A DNA stretch of 64,000 nt, taken from the NCBI RefSeq assembly GCF_043641665.1, contig NC_092200.1, positions 5,675,694 to 5,739,693 of the forward strand. The letters are read 5' to 3'. The position numbers and the translations under genes were made by a program. This DNA is from Enoplosus armatus. Taxonomy: Eukaryota; Chordata; Actinopteri; Centrarchiformes; Enoplosidae. Below are positions 33,831 to 45,320 of this stretch, piece by piece (within the stretch, counting starts at the first letter, position 1; every line of letters starts with the position of its first letter). The notes below the pieces were generated by a model. That model searched no databases and was not told where the DNA came from. It saw only the letters and a program-made list of their open reading frames with translations.

Positions 33831-36028
33831 TTCTGCCTTGCAATACAAAAGCAATGCTGTTTCCTCACCATGTCTTGTAAATGGATCATCAACTGGTGAG
33901 GATGCCAACTTTTTGGCTGGGACACGCAGCTTCGGTCTGTAGTCACGATATCATGAAGCCATCAAGTGCAAAGCCAGTTGTGTTAGCTGACAAAAACAAC
34001 TAAAAATTTGGAGTGGTGAATCTTTGTCAATGTAAACTGCGTATGCGCCACGTGAAAAGAGAAAGATTGACAGTCATAGCAACACTAACTAGCACACACG
34101 GCTAAAATAGTCAATTTAATTAAAGTTGGCTACAATAATATTGACACATTAGTTTAGAGTGTGAGTAACAGTGTTGTTAACAGATTCAATACCACCCAAT
34201 TGAACCATGTAAGCATCGCACAGCAATCTGTTGAACCTCACGTAGAGTAAGACTATGTTTACATACACAGAGCTGTTCCTGCTAACGCTCAAGGTATTAA
34301 CCCTCTTAGACTGAGTCACACTGTTGCTTATAATACAGGAGAAAGGAAATGATGATTCCAGTGTTAGCTGTGTAATCCTCTTGGCACTTAGACAAACAGA
34401 CAGGGGCAGTAAGAGTGAGATTTTCTTCTAAAATGACAGTATGTTGATGGCTGGCTGGCTGAAAGATTGTTGTTATGCTTTAGCTTTTCTGTATTTAGCT
34501 CCAGGAAAGAGTGAATGTAGTTCAGCGTTCTCCCCAAGCGCTCTATACTGTTCGACGCTCTATGCTGGAGTTCTCTTTCCCAGAGAAGCTGGTTTTAAGC
34601 TGTGTATTGCTACAGTATGCATATTGCATTAGAGGGGGGGTATTAAGGGCTTTGTAACCGGGAGAATACACGGATTTAGATTAGATGTTCTCTGACTGAC
34701 TGCTATTTATTCAAATCAAACAAATATTCAATTTGCACAGGATCAGATATCAGAACCAACCGAATGGATCTAATGAATTTTAATATAAGGTGATATTATA
34801 ACCCAAACATGTCACTGCCATCGTCGTGCCTTTGATGCTACAGTTGACATCTGATCAAATATCAGTCACAGGACCCTGCAATGCTTTCTGGTGGCTGGTT
34901 TGGTCTCTACCTCTGTAATTATGCATTTGTTTATTGGGTGTATGACATATTGCATTACAAACAGGCATTTAAGGGAGATTTGTCTGAATAATACAAATAT
35001 AATGAGGGAGGACGAGAGGAGATGCAAGCGTAATGTTGTAGTCCATGCATTTATGCACAGGTTGATAATTAGTTGCATGTTTTAACATACAGAATCAATT
35101 ACTTATTTAACAAGATGTGCATGCTGAATTATTGGAGACAAAAGTTTGGTATTACCCTGGCTTTTATTTCCTTTTTTTTTGTTTCATTGCATTCTTCTTT
35201 CCTTTGCAACGCTGACCTTAACTGAAAGGACTTTAAATCTGTACATGGTAATTTTTCTTAATTTTAGGTATCATTTAAACCTTTACTTGAATGTTTTACT
35301 AATAAAATCGTATTGTTAGTCTGTATTTTATTCATTTGTTTCTTGCACAAAGAGTCACTACATTTTAAGTGCATAAGAAACATTTTAAGGTGCATAGCTG
35401 CTGCCGAGCACCTCCAAAATCATAAATCGCATGCTCCTGGGAAGACTTGCCCATATTAATCCACGAGAGCGATTCAAGGTCAAGGTCAGTGATCTCACAG
35501 ATGTGTGGCTGAGCTGGGAAGCCTTCAGCACAAATGTATCAAACCTGTCCAGAATCCACAGAATAGAGTTTATAGAGCTTTACGTGAAGTGTGAGGCTGG
35601 AGTCCAGCTTCGCCCAATCTGAATCAGTTCTTAAGGACAGATCTTGTTTCGTCACGGCTTGGCATAAAAGGGACTACAACAAAGTCACGACACAAAGTAA
35701 ACTCATTTCTGTGCAACACCAAGACCAAACAGGCAATAAATTGTGCACATTACTTCCAAATTTAAAGATTTGAGTGAATCTATGACCACGCCAGCAACAA
35801 ACAACTTTGCTTTTCTTACATCTGTATTAGACTCACATCTACGTTGTCAGACGTGTCTCAACTTTGATTAGTCCAAGCTAATGTGAGCCTTTTCTTCTCC
35901 TGCACCCCATCAACGGGACTACCGTTTGTCAATGACTTCCAAGACACATGTGACCCTTCATTCATATGACTGTTTACTAATCTAAGGAGGTTTGGTTAGG
36001 TTTAGGTATAAAAACTACTTGGTCAAGG
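33831..36028. other. No gene seen
   Basis: Short ORFs without recognisable domains. Nothing resembling exons with splice borders was noticed. Confidence 0.45.
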
Positions 36029-36160
36029 CCAGTGGTGGAAGAAGTATTCAGATCCTTTACTCAAGTAAAAGTATCAATACCACACTGTGAAAATACTCCA
36101 CTACAAATAAGTATGTAAGCATTATCAGCAAAATGTACTTGAAGTATCAAAAGTAAAAAA
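36029..36160 (+). mobile_element. Left part of a CAGTGGTGG-type fish TIR repeat
   Basis: Starts CAGTGGTGGAAGAAGTATTC and continues CTTTACTCAAGTAAAAGTAT and GAAGTATCAAAAGTAAAA. The opening is a hAT-like terminal sequence. No inverted right end was found, so the copy is truncated or its end has decayed. Confidence 0.6.
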
Positions 36161-36486
36161 TAAAATGGTTCCTTGTGTATTTACTTTCATATATGATGTT
36201 TCCGGATTTAATGTTGAGTTCATTTTAGCTATGTACGACTTGTTTGTTTGTAGCATGGCTGGAAAAAGATTCTTGTCAGGTAAATACAAGCCAATTACAC
36301 AACATATGAGCCGTGTCAGCCTTACCTCCAGCTTGAGCTCAACGGTTACCATGTTATCACTCTGAAGTTTGTGTTATATATAGCTACATTTTTTGATGGT
36401 GACATTTGGCTTCAGCCTACAATAGCGAGCTGCTCTTTATCTTCCTTCACATTAGCCTCTCCTCTCTCCAAGTCGGTTCTTGAATG

Positions 36487-36503
36487 CCCCCCCCCCCCCC
36501 CCC
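36487..36503. repeat. Poly-C tract
   Basis: About 16 consecutive C. Similar G-runs occur at 39771-39782 and 60376-60389. Such runs are prone to length error in assemblies. Confidence 0.9.
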
Positions 36504-38164
36504 ATCTTAATCTATCCTGCCTCCATTTCTATCTCTCTAAATACTGCCGCCTTTTGACAGGGTCAGCGTCCCTCTGGGCTCAGTCCTGTCTCTGCCTCTC
36601 TGCTGCTGTGATTGCCGCCATTGAAAACTGTGTGAATTGAAATTAGAGCCAGCCTTTTGAAATCAAATACATTTTGAAACCATCTTCTTAATTAAATTAT
36701 AAAAACTGTGATTATGTCTGAGTAAAGGCTACTCTGCATTAGCGCTGACTGTGTTAGCAGAGGGCCAGTGACAGGGATTGATGACTAGCATAAAAATGAT
36801 GATGCGGAGAGGCTTTTCATGCATACACTCGTTCAAGTTTTTAATGACATTTTAATACAACGTTACAAAATTTGTTTTCGTTTTATTTTCTGCACAGTTT
36901 AACAGAGTTGACAGGTTTAGCTTGTCCATGTGCATCGGATATTAAAAGTATACTGGCAAACTGCTTTTCTCTGTACTGGATTGATGTCGCTTCCTCAAAA
37001 TCATCAAATTTAAAATCACATTTTGTTTGTACGTTTTTAGTCTCAAGGGACAAATTTTAAAGTTTATTATCTCCCCAAAGTATGTCTGTTGACATTTTGT
37101 TCTTTTTGCTTCAGCATTTAGTTTCTTTGATAGTTAAAAAAAACACGTAGATCTACTGTATTTGCAAATCCTTCAGGACATCCAACTAATCAATGCACCG
37201 TAACAGACTGATCAAAGCGCAGAGGTATTAGGCTCAGTACATACACAGGTTTAAACAGCTGAAAATCCCTTGAATTGTTTGAAGTGCTGCAGAGAATTAA
37301 ACATTGAAAACATTATCATTATGTTATAAAGAGTTATATCACTCAATATCCTCAATAACTGTGGCCATGAGAAGTGAAAAAGTCGAAGATGTCAAAAGAC
37401 CAGACTTGACATTTCCAGCTCTGTTTTGAGAATCTACTCCGTGAGCTAATCTTTGGATTGCTGAGCAGTGCTGAGAATGCAGAAGAATTCAAAACACAGT
37501 CTCCATGCTTAGCATTAGCATACAGCATGATGCCACCATATTGCCCCAACTGTGTCAGTGTGTTTGTAGATTATTGAGCATTTGCATAAAAATAAGTGTG
37601 AGTGCGAATGCAAAGCCTGCTATTTTCCCCTCACATGAGGGATCATCCCGGAGCCATGACAAATCCAGAGCTTTGTTCATTGACCCTGTGGGGTCAATTA
37701 CGTTTGCTGCGAGAAGACACGGCGAGCGCCTCAGGTTCACGAGACCGTAGTGTTGGCACGTTGATCGATGGCGGGGAATGCTTATCAGCCGCAGTGTGTT
37801 ACAGACACCTAATTGCAATTGATCCCCTTTGCTGTACCATTAATTGTAAATCCTCTGTCGATCACAAACTCCACACTAAAGATGTTGTACTCTAAAACTA
37901 AAACTTCATTCATCAGTGGGCTCTGCATCGGTTTTCAATACAGGGGTGCCACAGCAGACAGTGCCAGAGCTAAGAGAGACACCGTCTCGCTCAGAGTGTT
38001 GAGCTTCACTCTGCTGTATGCGGCGCCTGGTTGGTTTAAAGGTCAAGCTTGATAGCTAACAGCTGAGTGCTCTCATCAAGATGTCAACACTGACTCGTGG
38101 TGTCAAAACACTAATAAGAAAACCAAATCAAATGTAATAACATAATTGCTGCTTTTATTTGGTT
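36504..38164. other. No gene seen
   Basis: Short ORFs only. 36720-36830 is less AT-rich and free of recognisable repeats, which would suit a conserved non-coding element, but nothing in one sequence can prove it. Confidence 0.4.
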
Positions 38165-38590
38165 TAGCCATGCCAGCAGCATGGCTTTGGGGATTTCAGT
38201 CCACCTCTTTGAAATATCTCAACAAATATTTGATGGATTACCTTGAAATTCATACTCCCCAGAGGATGAAGCCTACTGATTCCGGTGAACCCCTGATTGT
38301 TCCTCTCGCACCACTATGAGGTTGACATTTTTGTTTTTTATTGAAGTATCACAACAAATATTTGATGGATTGCCATGAAATTTGGTACAGACATTCATGC
38401 TCCCCAGAGGATGAATAGTAATATCTTTGGTGATCTCCGGACTGTTCATCTAGCGCCATCATCAGGTCAAAACATTTTAATTACCTGCAAAACAAACGAC
38501 ATTCCCAATCTGCTCTAGACTGTATGTTTAGTATGAATTAGCAATTGTTAGCATGACAACACCCTGAACTAAGATAGTGAACACATATTT
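38165..38590 (+). mobile_element. Dispersed repeat family M copy with internal duplication
   Basis: CAACAAATATTTGATGGATT occurs twice (near 38220 and 38352), each followed by TCC-CCAGAGGATGA-type text. The first repeat segment is therefore duplicated in tandem within this copy. GCGCCATCATCAGGTCAAAA and CTGAACTAAGATAGTGAAC follow, as in the other copies. Confidence 0.7.
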
Positions 38591-40249
38591 GCTAAAGTCA
38601 TTCTTAGTCATATCCATATATAAACATTATATTAGTCTTATGTATGAATATGTACAGTGGGTAGAATGAGAGGAATGGCATACAATTTGAATAAATTATT
38701 AATCATATGACACATTTTCTTGCTTTCAAAGACAAATTATATGCCACATTATGCAAACATCTTTCAGGAAACTGTCTTTTCTTTTTCCCTGAGCTTCATG
38801 CGCTGTATTATAAACACCTTCACCCAATGAAACCCTTCCCCAGAGCTTTATTGGAATAAACATAATACGAGACAGGACGACAGCCGGTGTGCAACTCTAA
38901 GGCTAACAACTATGCAACTGCTTCTTCCCTCTGGCAACAGAGTGTACATAACTAAACAGCAGATTCTCAGCAGCAAAGAGAGGCTTGCCCAAAGGATACA
39001 CTCCTCCAGGAAGCCTTGAAAGAAATTGGTTATTAAATAAGGTAGACCAGAGATAAAGATGTCAGCAGTAATAATGCTTTTCATTTTGACTCTGATCTTA
39101 TTTGTTCAGAGGGGAGGGTGAGCCTGGCAGTCTCACAGAGTTGACATAAGGGTTTCTCCCTCTGCTGAGAGACTGATCTGTCAGCAGATACATGGCAATG
39201 CCGTCTTTGTCGCCCTGCCCTGCTGAGGACAAACTAATATAGTGGAACTGCAGAGGTGGCGCTTTCTTTCTAACACACTTAATACTCACGTACGCGCACA
39301 CAGACGGGCCTGAACTGGTACAGTTACAGTCACTGCTGATGTATACAGGCCTGTGGTGCTTACAGAGTGTAGCTCAGGTGCTCTGCTGTCTTACATGTCC
39401 CAGTGGCAAACAGAAATGATGGGACATCCTGTACAGTAGACTCAGACCATTTGGCCATCTTCCTGTAAACAACCCAGAGCTCAGCCTGCGCCAGCTGTAT
39501 TCTTCTCTGTGTCAAGTATGTTTCCGTTGCCTCACAGTGAGCCTCTGTGAGCTGAAAAGAGGCTGAGGATAAATAAAATGGCAATAAACTGATTTTACCA
39601 AACAAAAAGAGGACTCTTCTAAAATATTAATACTGTGTGTTGTATAAACATACAACATAAAAGGACACATAATAGAAATCACCTGGAGACACAATTACTT
39701 GGGGAAAGAAACTAATTAAAGAGATCAAAATAATTAAGAAAATTTACATAATTGTTGGAAGATTTTTGTTGGGGGGGGGGGGGCAGGAGCACATCGACGA
39801 GGAGAGTTTAACTGGATAACTTTTTATTGCGAATTGCAGTTCAGCTGTAACAAAAGGAAATCCATCTGCCTTTTCAAGAACACAGTTAATAGCAACAACG
39901 GCCCAGTAGTTCCATTAGCTCACATAACGGTGATACATCTGGTCAGTCGGACCCCACAAGTAGCCCAGTATTTTAGCTTATTAGTTTATGAGGTACATCT
40001 AGGATAAACTAATGCAGTCTAATACAACAGTCCTGCAGTAAATCGTACCTTAATGTAAGTTCAGTCTTTGTAACCTGCTCCTGCATTTGAAACCTCCGTA
40101 TGTGTTTGTCAACTCTATGTGCATCATGTTATTTTACTTACTTTGAAATATTTTTGTTCTATGTTGTGTCTTTTGCTCGTTAACGTAAAGTCTCCACATC
40201 CAGTTTGACATGTTAAATCAATGAACATTTTTGCAAATCTCTAACGTTT
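38591..40249. other. No gene seen
   Basis: Short ORFs only, with a poly-G run at 39771-39782. No splice-bounded coding segment was recognised. Confidence 0.45.
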
Positions 40250-40485
40250 TTATTTTCGCACATATTCATTTTTCTTTATACTGTGGACATCTGCACATTC
40301 TTTAGTCAGTTCAGTTAATTCTAGTATATATACAGTGTATTATATATTTTTGACTATTTGGATTTTTACAGTACTTGCTTTCTTCTCTCTTAATTGGCTT
40401 ATTTTGACCGTTAATGCACCACAATACTGAGGCAAATTCCTTGTATGTGAAAGCCTGCTTTGCAATAAACCTGTTTCTGAGTCAT
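40250..40485 (+). mobile_element. LINE 3' end fragment
   Basis: The end reads GCAAATTCCTTGTATGTGAA, then TGCTTTGCAATAAACCTGTT and TCTGAGTC. This is the characteristic 3' terminus of a fish LINE, preceded by T-rich 3'UTR-like sequence. No RT coding precedes it, so it is a 5'-truncated insertion. The same tail occurs inverted at 55737-55810. Confidence 0.65.
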
Positions 40486-42314
40486 ATTTCTCCTTTCTTT
40501 GTTCTTGTTTTGTGTGGTTTTGTGGTTTTATAGATTTCAACCAGTGCATACACACACTACTCTACTTATAGCATATTGCTTGCACCCCTGTATATCATGT
40601 TACTGCGTACCTGAGACTCAGTTACCGCATATTCATCAATGAATTAATGGCTATAAGGCAGAAAAATGAAGTATGCTAAAACTAGGACCATTGAAGATGG
40701 GGGACGATTAAAAATAGGCCAGGCATTATCTCTGCAGCAGCAATAGGAGCTCTGATTGGACAATTGACAGCAAACCACCTACAGGGTGGGCTCGTTAATC
40801 GTCAGTCAATGACATGCATGCTGGCTGGAGCTCAATATTAAATGGACTCTCTAACTGGCAGGCTCTCAACCTTCCCACTCTGAAATTTCGGCAATAGACC
40901 ACATACCACAACAAGCCACAGGGTAAACATAAGTCACTGTAGAACAAGCCGATTCTATTAAATATTTAGAGTTACTTACTCTTACTAAATTTCTTTTGGG
41001 TACAATGAACAAAAGTCTGCTTTTTCTTAGAATAACACCACAAACATAAACCATGAAAAATCAAGCCGAAATTCAGTTTCAAACCAAGTCTTCTTTAAGA
41101 GGATTTGTTGTGACTTAATAGCCTGCTTTTATGTAGCAGGAGTTTGAGGACGGTAACAGCTACTGCTCCCTTTCTCATTCTGTCTGTAATGTGTTACAGG
41201 TTCGGTCAATTTGCTTAAATACAGAAAGCTTTCCCTGACTGGTTTCTGTCTGTCATGTAACCAGAAATGTACCAGGACCCTTTAAATAAGTGCAGCTTCC
41301 ATATACTAGAAATCCTCCCCAGACACATCTTAAAAACTACACAAGGGTTTTAACTACATACAAGGCTTTTCAAACTAATAGCATACACATGGTGGGTATT
41401 TTAAAAGCTGATTCCAGTATGTTTAGACTCAATATCCCTAAATTTGGCTACTTTCATGCCATCAAAATATCAATGAGTAAAGGCTGGGTGTTAGAGACGT
41501 CCGATCCGGGCATATTTTAATGGATCTGTGCTCGGCCAGAAACCATTTGAGGGGGAAGAAGTTCCACTCTGTAACGCCGCCGTACAACGGCGAGCGTTTC
41601 TTCAGTTCCAGCAAGTCCAATCGAGTGATGCGTCTTCGTGTCAATTCCAGGAGTCGCTTTCTCCCAGTTAATCTTTCCCTCATATCGTATCATTAATTTA
41701 AGCTCACATCTTTGAACCAGGAACTTCACTAATTGGATCAAGTAGCTTGTGAGAAATAAGGTATATACAAGATGCATATTTAATCCACATTTAAAAACTA
41801 CCCCCTGTCCTTAACTTAATGTCTAAGTATGAATTATTTCTTGCAGATAGTACATGGCCTTAAAAGAAGAATCCTTTATAAAGAACTTGGCCTAACTGGG
41901 GCAGAGACAAACTTTGGTCATTTAGCTCTGCCAGGTTTAACTAAACTAATAAGATTACTTCTGCCTCTGGAGCAGCTCTGCCTCTGAGAAATGTTTATAT
42001 AACTAAAACTCCAATTTGCTTAATACAAATAAACCGCTGCTCATTGTCTCTTTAGGCCTCCTCTCAGCTTTGTCCTCCCAACCAAACTTAATTTCCCTCC
42101 CTGCTCCCCTGCCACTTGATCATGCAAATCAATACAGGCTAAAAATGTTATAAAGAGAGAAAGTTAACAACCATGCAGTTGCACATCTTTTCGATGTTTC
42201 TGATATTCAATCCCAAGTTTTGCACAGAGGTTGCAGGATACTGCTGTCGAAATGCTGCTCTAGTATTTAAGAATAATTGCTACATATGTTTGTTAGTTAT
42301 GAAGTCAATCTCAA
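40486..42314. other. No gene seen
   Basis: Short ORFs without motifs. Two overlapping minus frames at 41462-41777 match nothing I know. Confidence 0.45.
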
Positions 42315-42410
42315 CTTAAAGCTGCATTCATTAATATTCTCATATTAACACTGTATGAAATGACGTGTGCGTGAGAGGTGTTGCTTGTAGTGACAAACCC
42401 ACACTTAATT
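42315..42410 (+). repeat. Short dispersed repeat (family T) fragment
   Basis: AAAGCTGCATTCATTAATAT and GAGAGGTGTTGCTTGTAGTG then ACAAACCCA parallel the sequence at 63680-63800. Two copies in one window plus memory of similar text in fish genomes support an interspersed repeat. Confidence 0.5.
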
Positions 42411-43430
42411 ATCACTCAGATTTAGTAGCGTTCTCAATCAAGACCTGCAATCTGTCACACAACACTCGACGGCCTAAAACACGAAAGGGACATGCCTTGA
42501 GAGGAAATACAGCTTTGTTAGTAAGAATGAAAATCACATGAACTTTTTAGGAGTATGTAGTACGTAATTAGAGAAACAATTATCTTACATTACACACACT
42601 CGTCTATTTAGGTACCTGCACGCGCAGCTAATTTGGTTATGACTAGGCTACACTTGATGAATGTTAGTCAGTAGTTAATTCTAACTAGTTTACAGTCTGT
42701 TGAACACGGAGATGTCAACATATGTTAAAGTCACTGCAGCTAACGTTAGAAAATTGGTTTAAAAAAAAAAAAGAGAGGTCGTGCTTTTTTCTTTTTTCCT
42801 GTTCTCCTAGCCCCTCTGAATCCACACTTCTCAGCAAAACGGATGTTACAGTGTGTACAGTTATGCAAATGTAGGTCTCATTTATTAGTAAATTATTAGT
42901 CCTGCAAGATATTTGCCTAGCCTCCAGCTCACAGCTCATTATCAAGGTATGACAGACTCTGTACCCTCTCTCCTTTGGTGTGAAAATCTCTCAACGAGAG
43001 GTCTTAGGACGTCATGAGCAATTTGCAATGTTTTTCCGTTTGCTACAGCTCTATTTACATGTTGTCAGAGACAATAGAGCTTAATTAAAAAGAACACAGT
43101 TATCAACCTCATTAAGGCCTCGAATTTAGGCAAGTCAACTCAGGCATCTCATTTAATTAACTAGCCTTTACAAAGCCGCTTAGCACTGCCGAAAAGTGAA
43201 TTTTTTTTCTGGTTTTCCCTCTTTCCACCTTCACGTTGTTTACTTTGCTGTGCATCATCATTCTTTCACTTTTGGACTGAAAAATGTAAAGGCAAGGTGC
43301 GACAGAACTTGATATAATTCTTATTATCTTGAATTACGTGAACTTCTATTCACTTAGCAATAAACACAAACACATAGTTTTGCAGAAGCTAAACTAAAGT
43401 ATTAGGAATTTTTATCAGGGTCATCAGGGT
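42411..43430. other. No gene seen
   Basis: AT-rich sequence with short ORFs only. A poly-A run is at 42761-42771. Confidence 0.45.
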
Positions 43431-43705
43431 TCATCACATTGAACCCATGAATGTCTTTATTAAATTTACAGTGCAGTAATTTCACTCAAAACCAAAAATG
43501 TCAACTTCATGGTGGTGCTAGTGAGAAAGTCAGGGGATCACCAAAGTCGGTAGGATTCATCCTGTGGGCACCATGGACGACTGCACCAAATTTCAAAGCA
43601 ATTTATCAAACGGTTGTTGAGATATTTCAGTCTGGACCAAAATGGTAGACCAACCGACAGACAGACAGACTGACATTGCCACCCCCAGAGCTGTGCTGCT
43701 AGCAT
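43431..43705 (-). mobile_element. Dispersed repeat family M copy
   Basis: On the plus strand: GTCAGGGGATCACCAAAGTC, ATTCATCCTGTGGGCACCAT, CAAATTTCAAAGCAATTTAT and TTGAGATATTTCAGTCTGGA. These are the reverse complement of the first half of the copy at 28640. It ends with ACCGACAGACAGACAGACTG. Confidence 0.7.
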
Positions 43706-45137
43706 ATAATATATATATAGATAATATAATATAAATGAACTTATAAACTGAGACCAGACATGTGGCTGAGATACTGCTCCATTGCTCAAAAAGACACAGC
43801 AGCTCAGCTTGTTAACCTTGACTTGGCCTGCCAATAAAACCTAAAAACACCTTCAACACTGATGCACATGACCTTTCAAAAGCTTGTACTTCTGCATGAC
43901 ATTTCATTTAGCATCTACTCACTGTATTAGTTTTGGTCTGTACACACATCATATGCCAGCATGGCTAATTCTTCTCTCACATTAAGCACACTGGATAAAC
44001 GGGCCCCCATTGATTAAAGGGTGTTTTCAAACCTGGTTGCTCTCGACTCTCCCCTCTTGAATAAATCAATGTTCTCACCTCAGTAGGACACTGAGGTGAC
44101 ACTGGTAACACAACCAAGTCAATGGGCCCCCCACTCGTTGACCAACATTCACCTCACTGAACCTGCCAAAAGCTCTTAGGCGTAAAGAAAGATGAGAAGA
44201 TTGAAACAAAGACGCAAGACTCGGAGTACATTACACCCAGGCCTTTTTAATTACACATCCCCAAATAATAATCCTCAGATCCCAGGACTCGTTGAGCTTT
44301 GTTCTCAGCTATCAGTTTTCTCTGTGTCTAACCTTGAGTCACTGTAATTATACATTACGTTCCTATGAAGGGGCCCAGCGGCGGAGTCTAGCTGCTGAAA
44401 TGTGGGTCGTGAGTGTTTTGTGTTCTTTTCTTTAATCTAAAATATATTTAAGGGAGACAGGGGCCAGACAGGACACAGCTCTACATCACCCGGTGGGGTG
44501 CCTGTCTGCTGTAGCCACAGGGTCCGGTTGGATGATTTATACCACAATACCAATGGCTGTGATGGTAATATACCACAGGTAATTGAAAAGAAAATTGAAT
44601 TAGGTCAACAGAAGCAGTGACAGTCATTGGATGTCACACAAAGGCTTTACAACTACAACATCATTCTGCCACGCTGGCCCCATTAAGTATCCTGCTGCCA
44701 ATTCTAATATCAGACGACTTGATAATTGTCGCCATATTTCATTTAGACTTAACACACTCTGAAACTGTAGCTCAACCCATTGTGATACAGGCAGTGTAGC
44801 ACTGATAAGGTTTTGTACAAGTTGTCTAGTTGTATAAAACGAGATAAGACCTTATCTCTCGAGTCTCCCTCTCTTGCTGTGTAGGTGGTATCCTCAGGGG
44901 AAGTGGCATGGATAGTCAGTGAAGTGTCATGATGTCCTGACATCATCATAAGGGCCAGAGGGGTGGCCAGAGGTGACCCTCCCTCCCTCCCTACTGGAAT
45001 CTGATTGGCCACCCCTGGTGCCCCCACTGCCAGATTCAGAGGGTGAGAAGTAGTTGGCTTGTTAGTATCATAGATGGCACTGAACAGGCCTACCGGTTAC
45101 AGGCCGGAGCCCTGGACCAGAGCCTCTGTATGCACAC
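43706..45137. other. No gene seen
   Basis: Short ORFs only. A small AT dinucleotide patch is at 43707-43735. Confidence 0.45.
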
Positions 45138-45320
45138 ACAAAGAGACGCAAAACGACCACAGAGAGAAAGAAATGACCACAAAGAGACGCAAAACGACCA
45201 CAGAGAGAAAGAAACGACCACAAAGAGAAAGAAATGACCACAAAGAGACGCAAAACGACCACAGAGAGAAAGAAACGACCACAAAGAGAAAGAAATGACC
45301 ACAAAGAGACGCAAAATGAC
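45138..45320. repeat. Tandem repeat with 61-bp higher-order period
   Basis: Made of about 20-21-bp subunits of three kinds: ACAAAGAGACGCAAAACGACC, ACAGAGAGAAAGAAACGACC, and ACAAAGAGAAAGAAATGACC. The three-subunit 61-bp block occurs twice without difference (45179-45239 and 45240-45300), preceded by a 41-bp partial and followed by a 20-bp partial. All open frames across it are periodic by-products. Confidence 0.95.
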
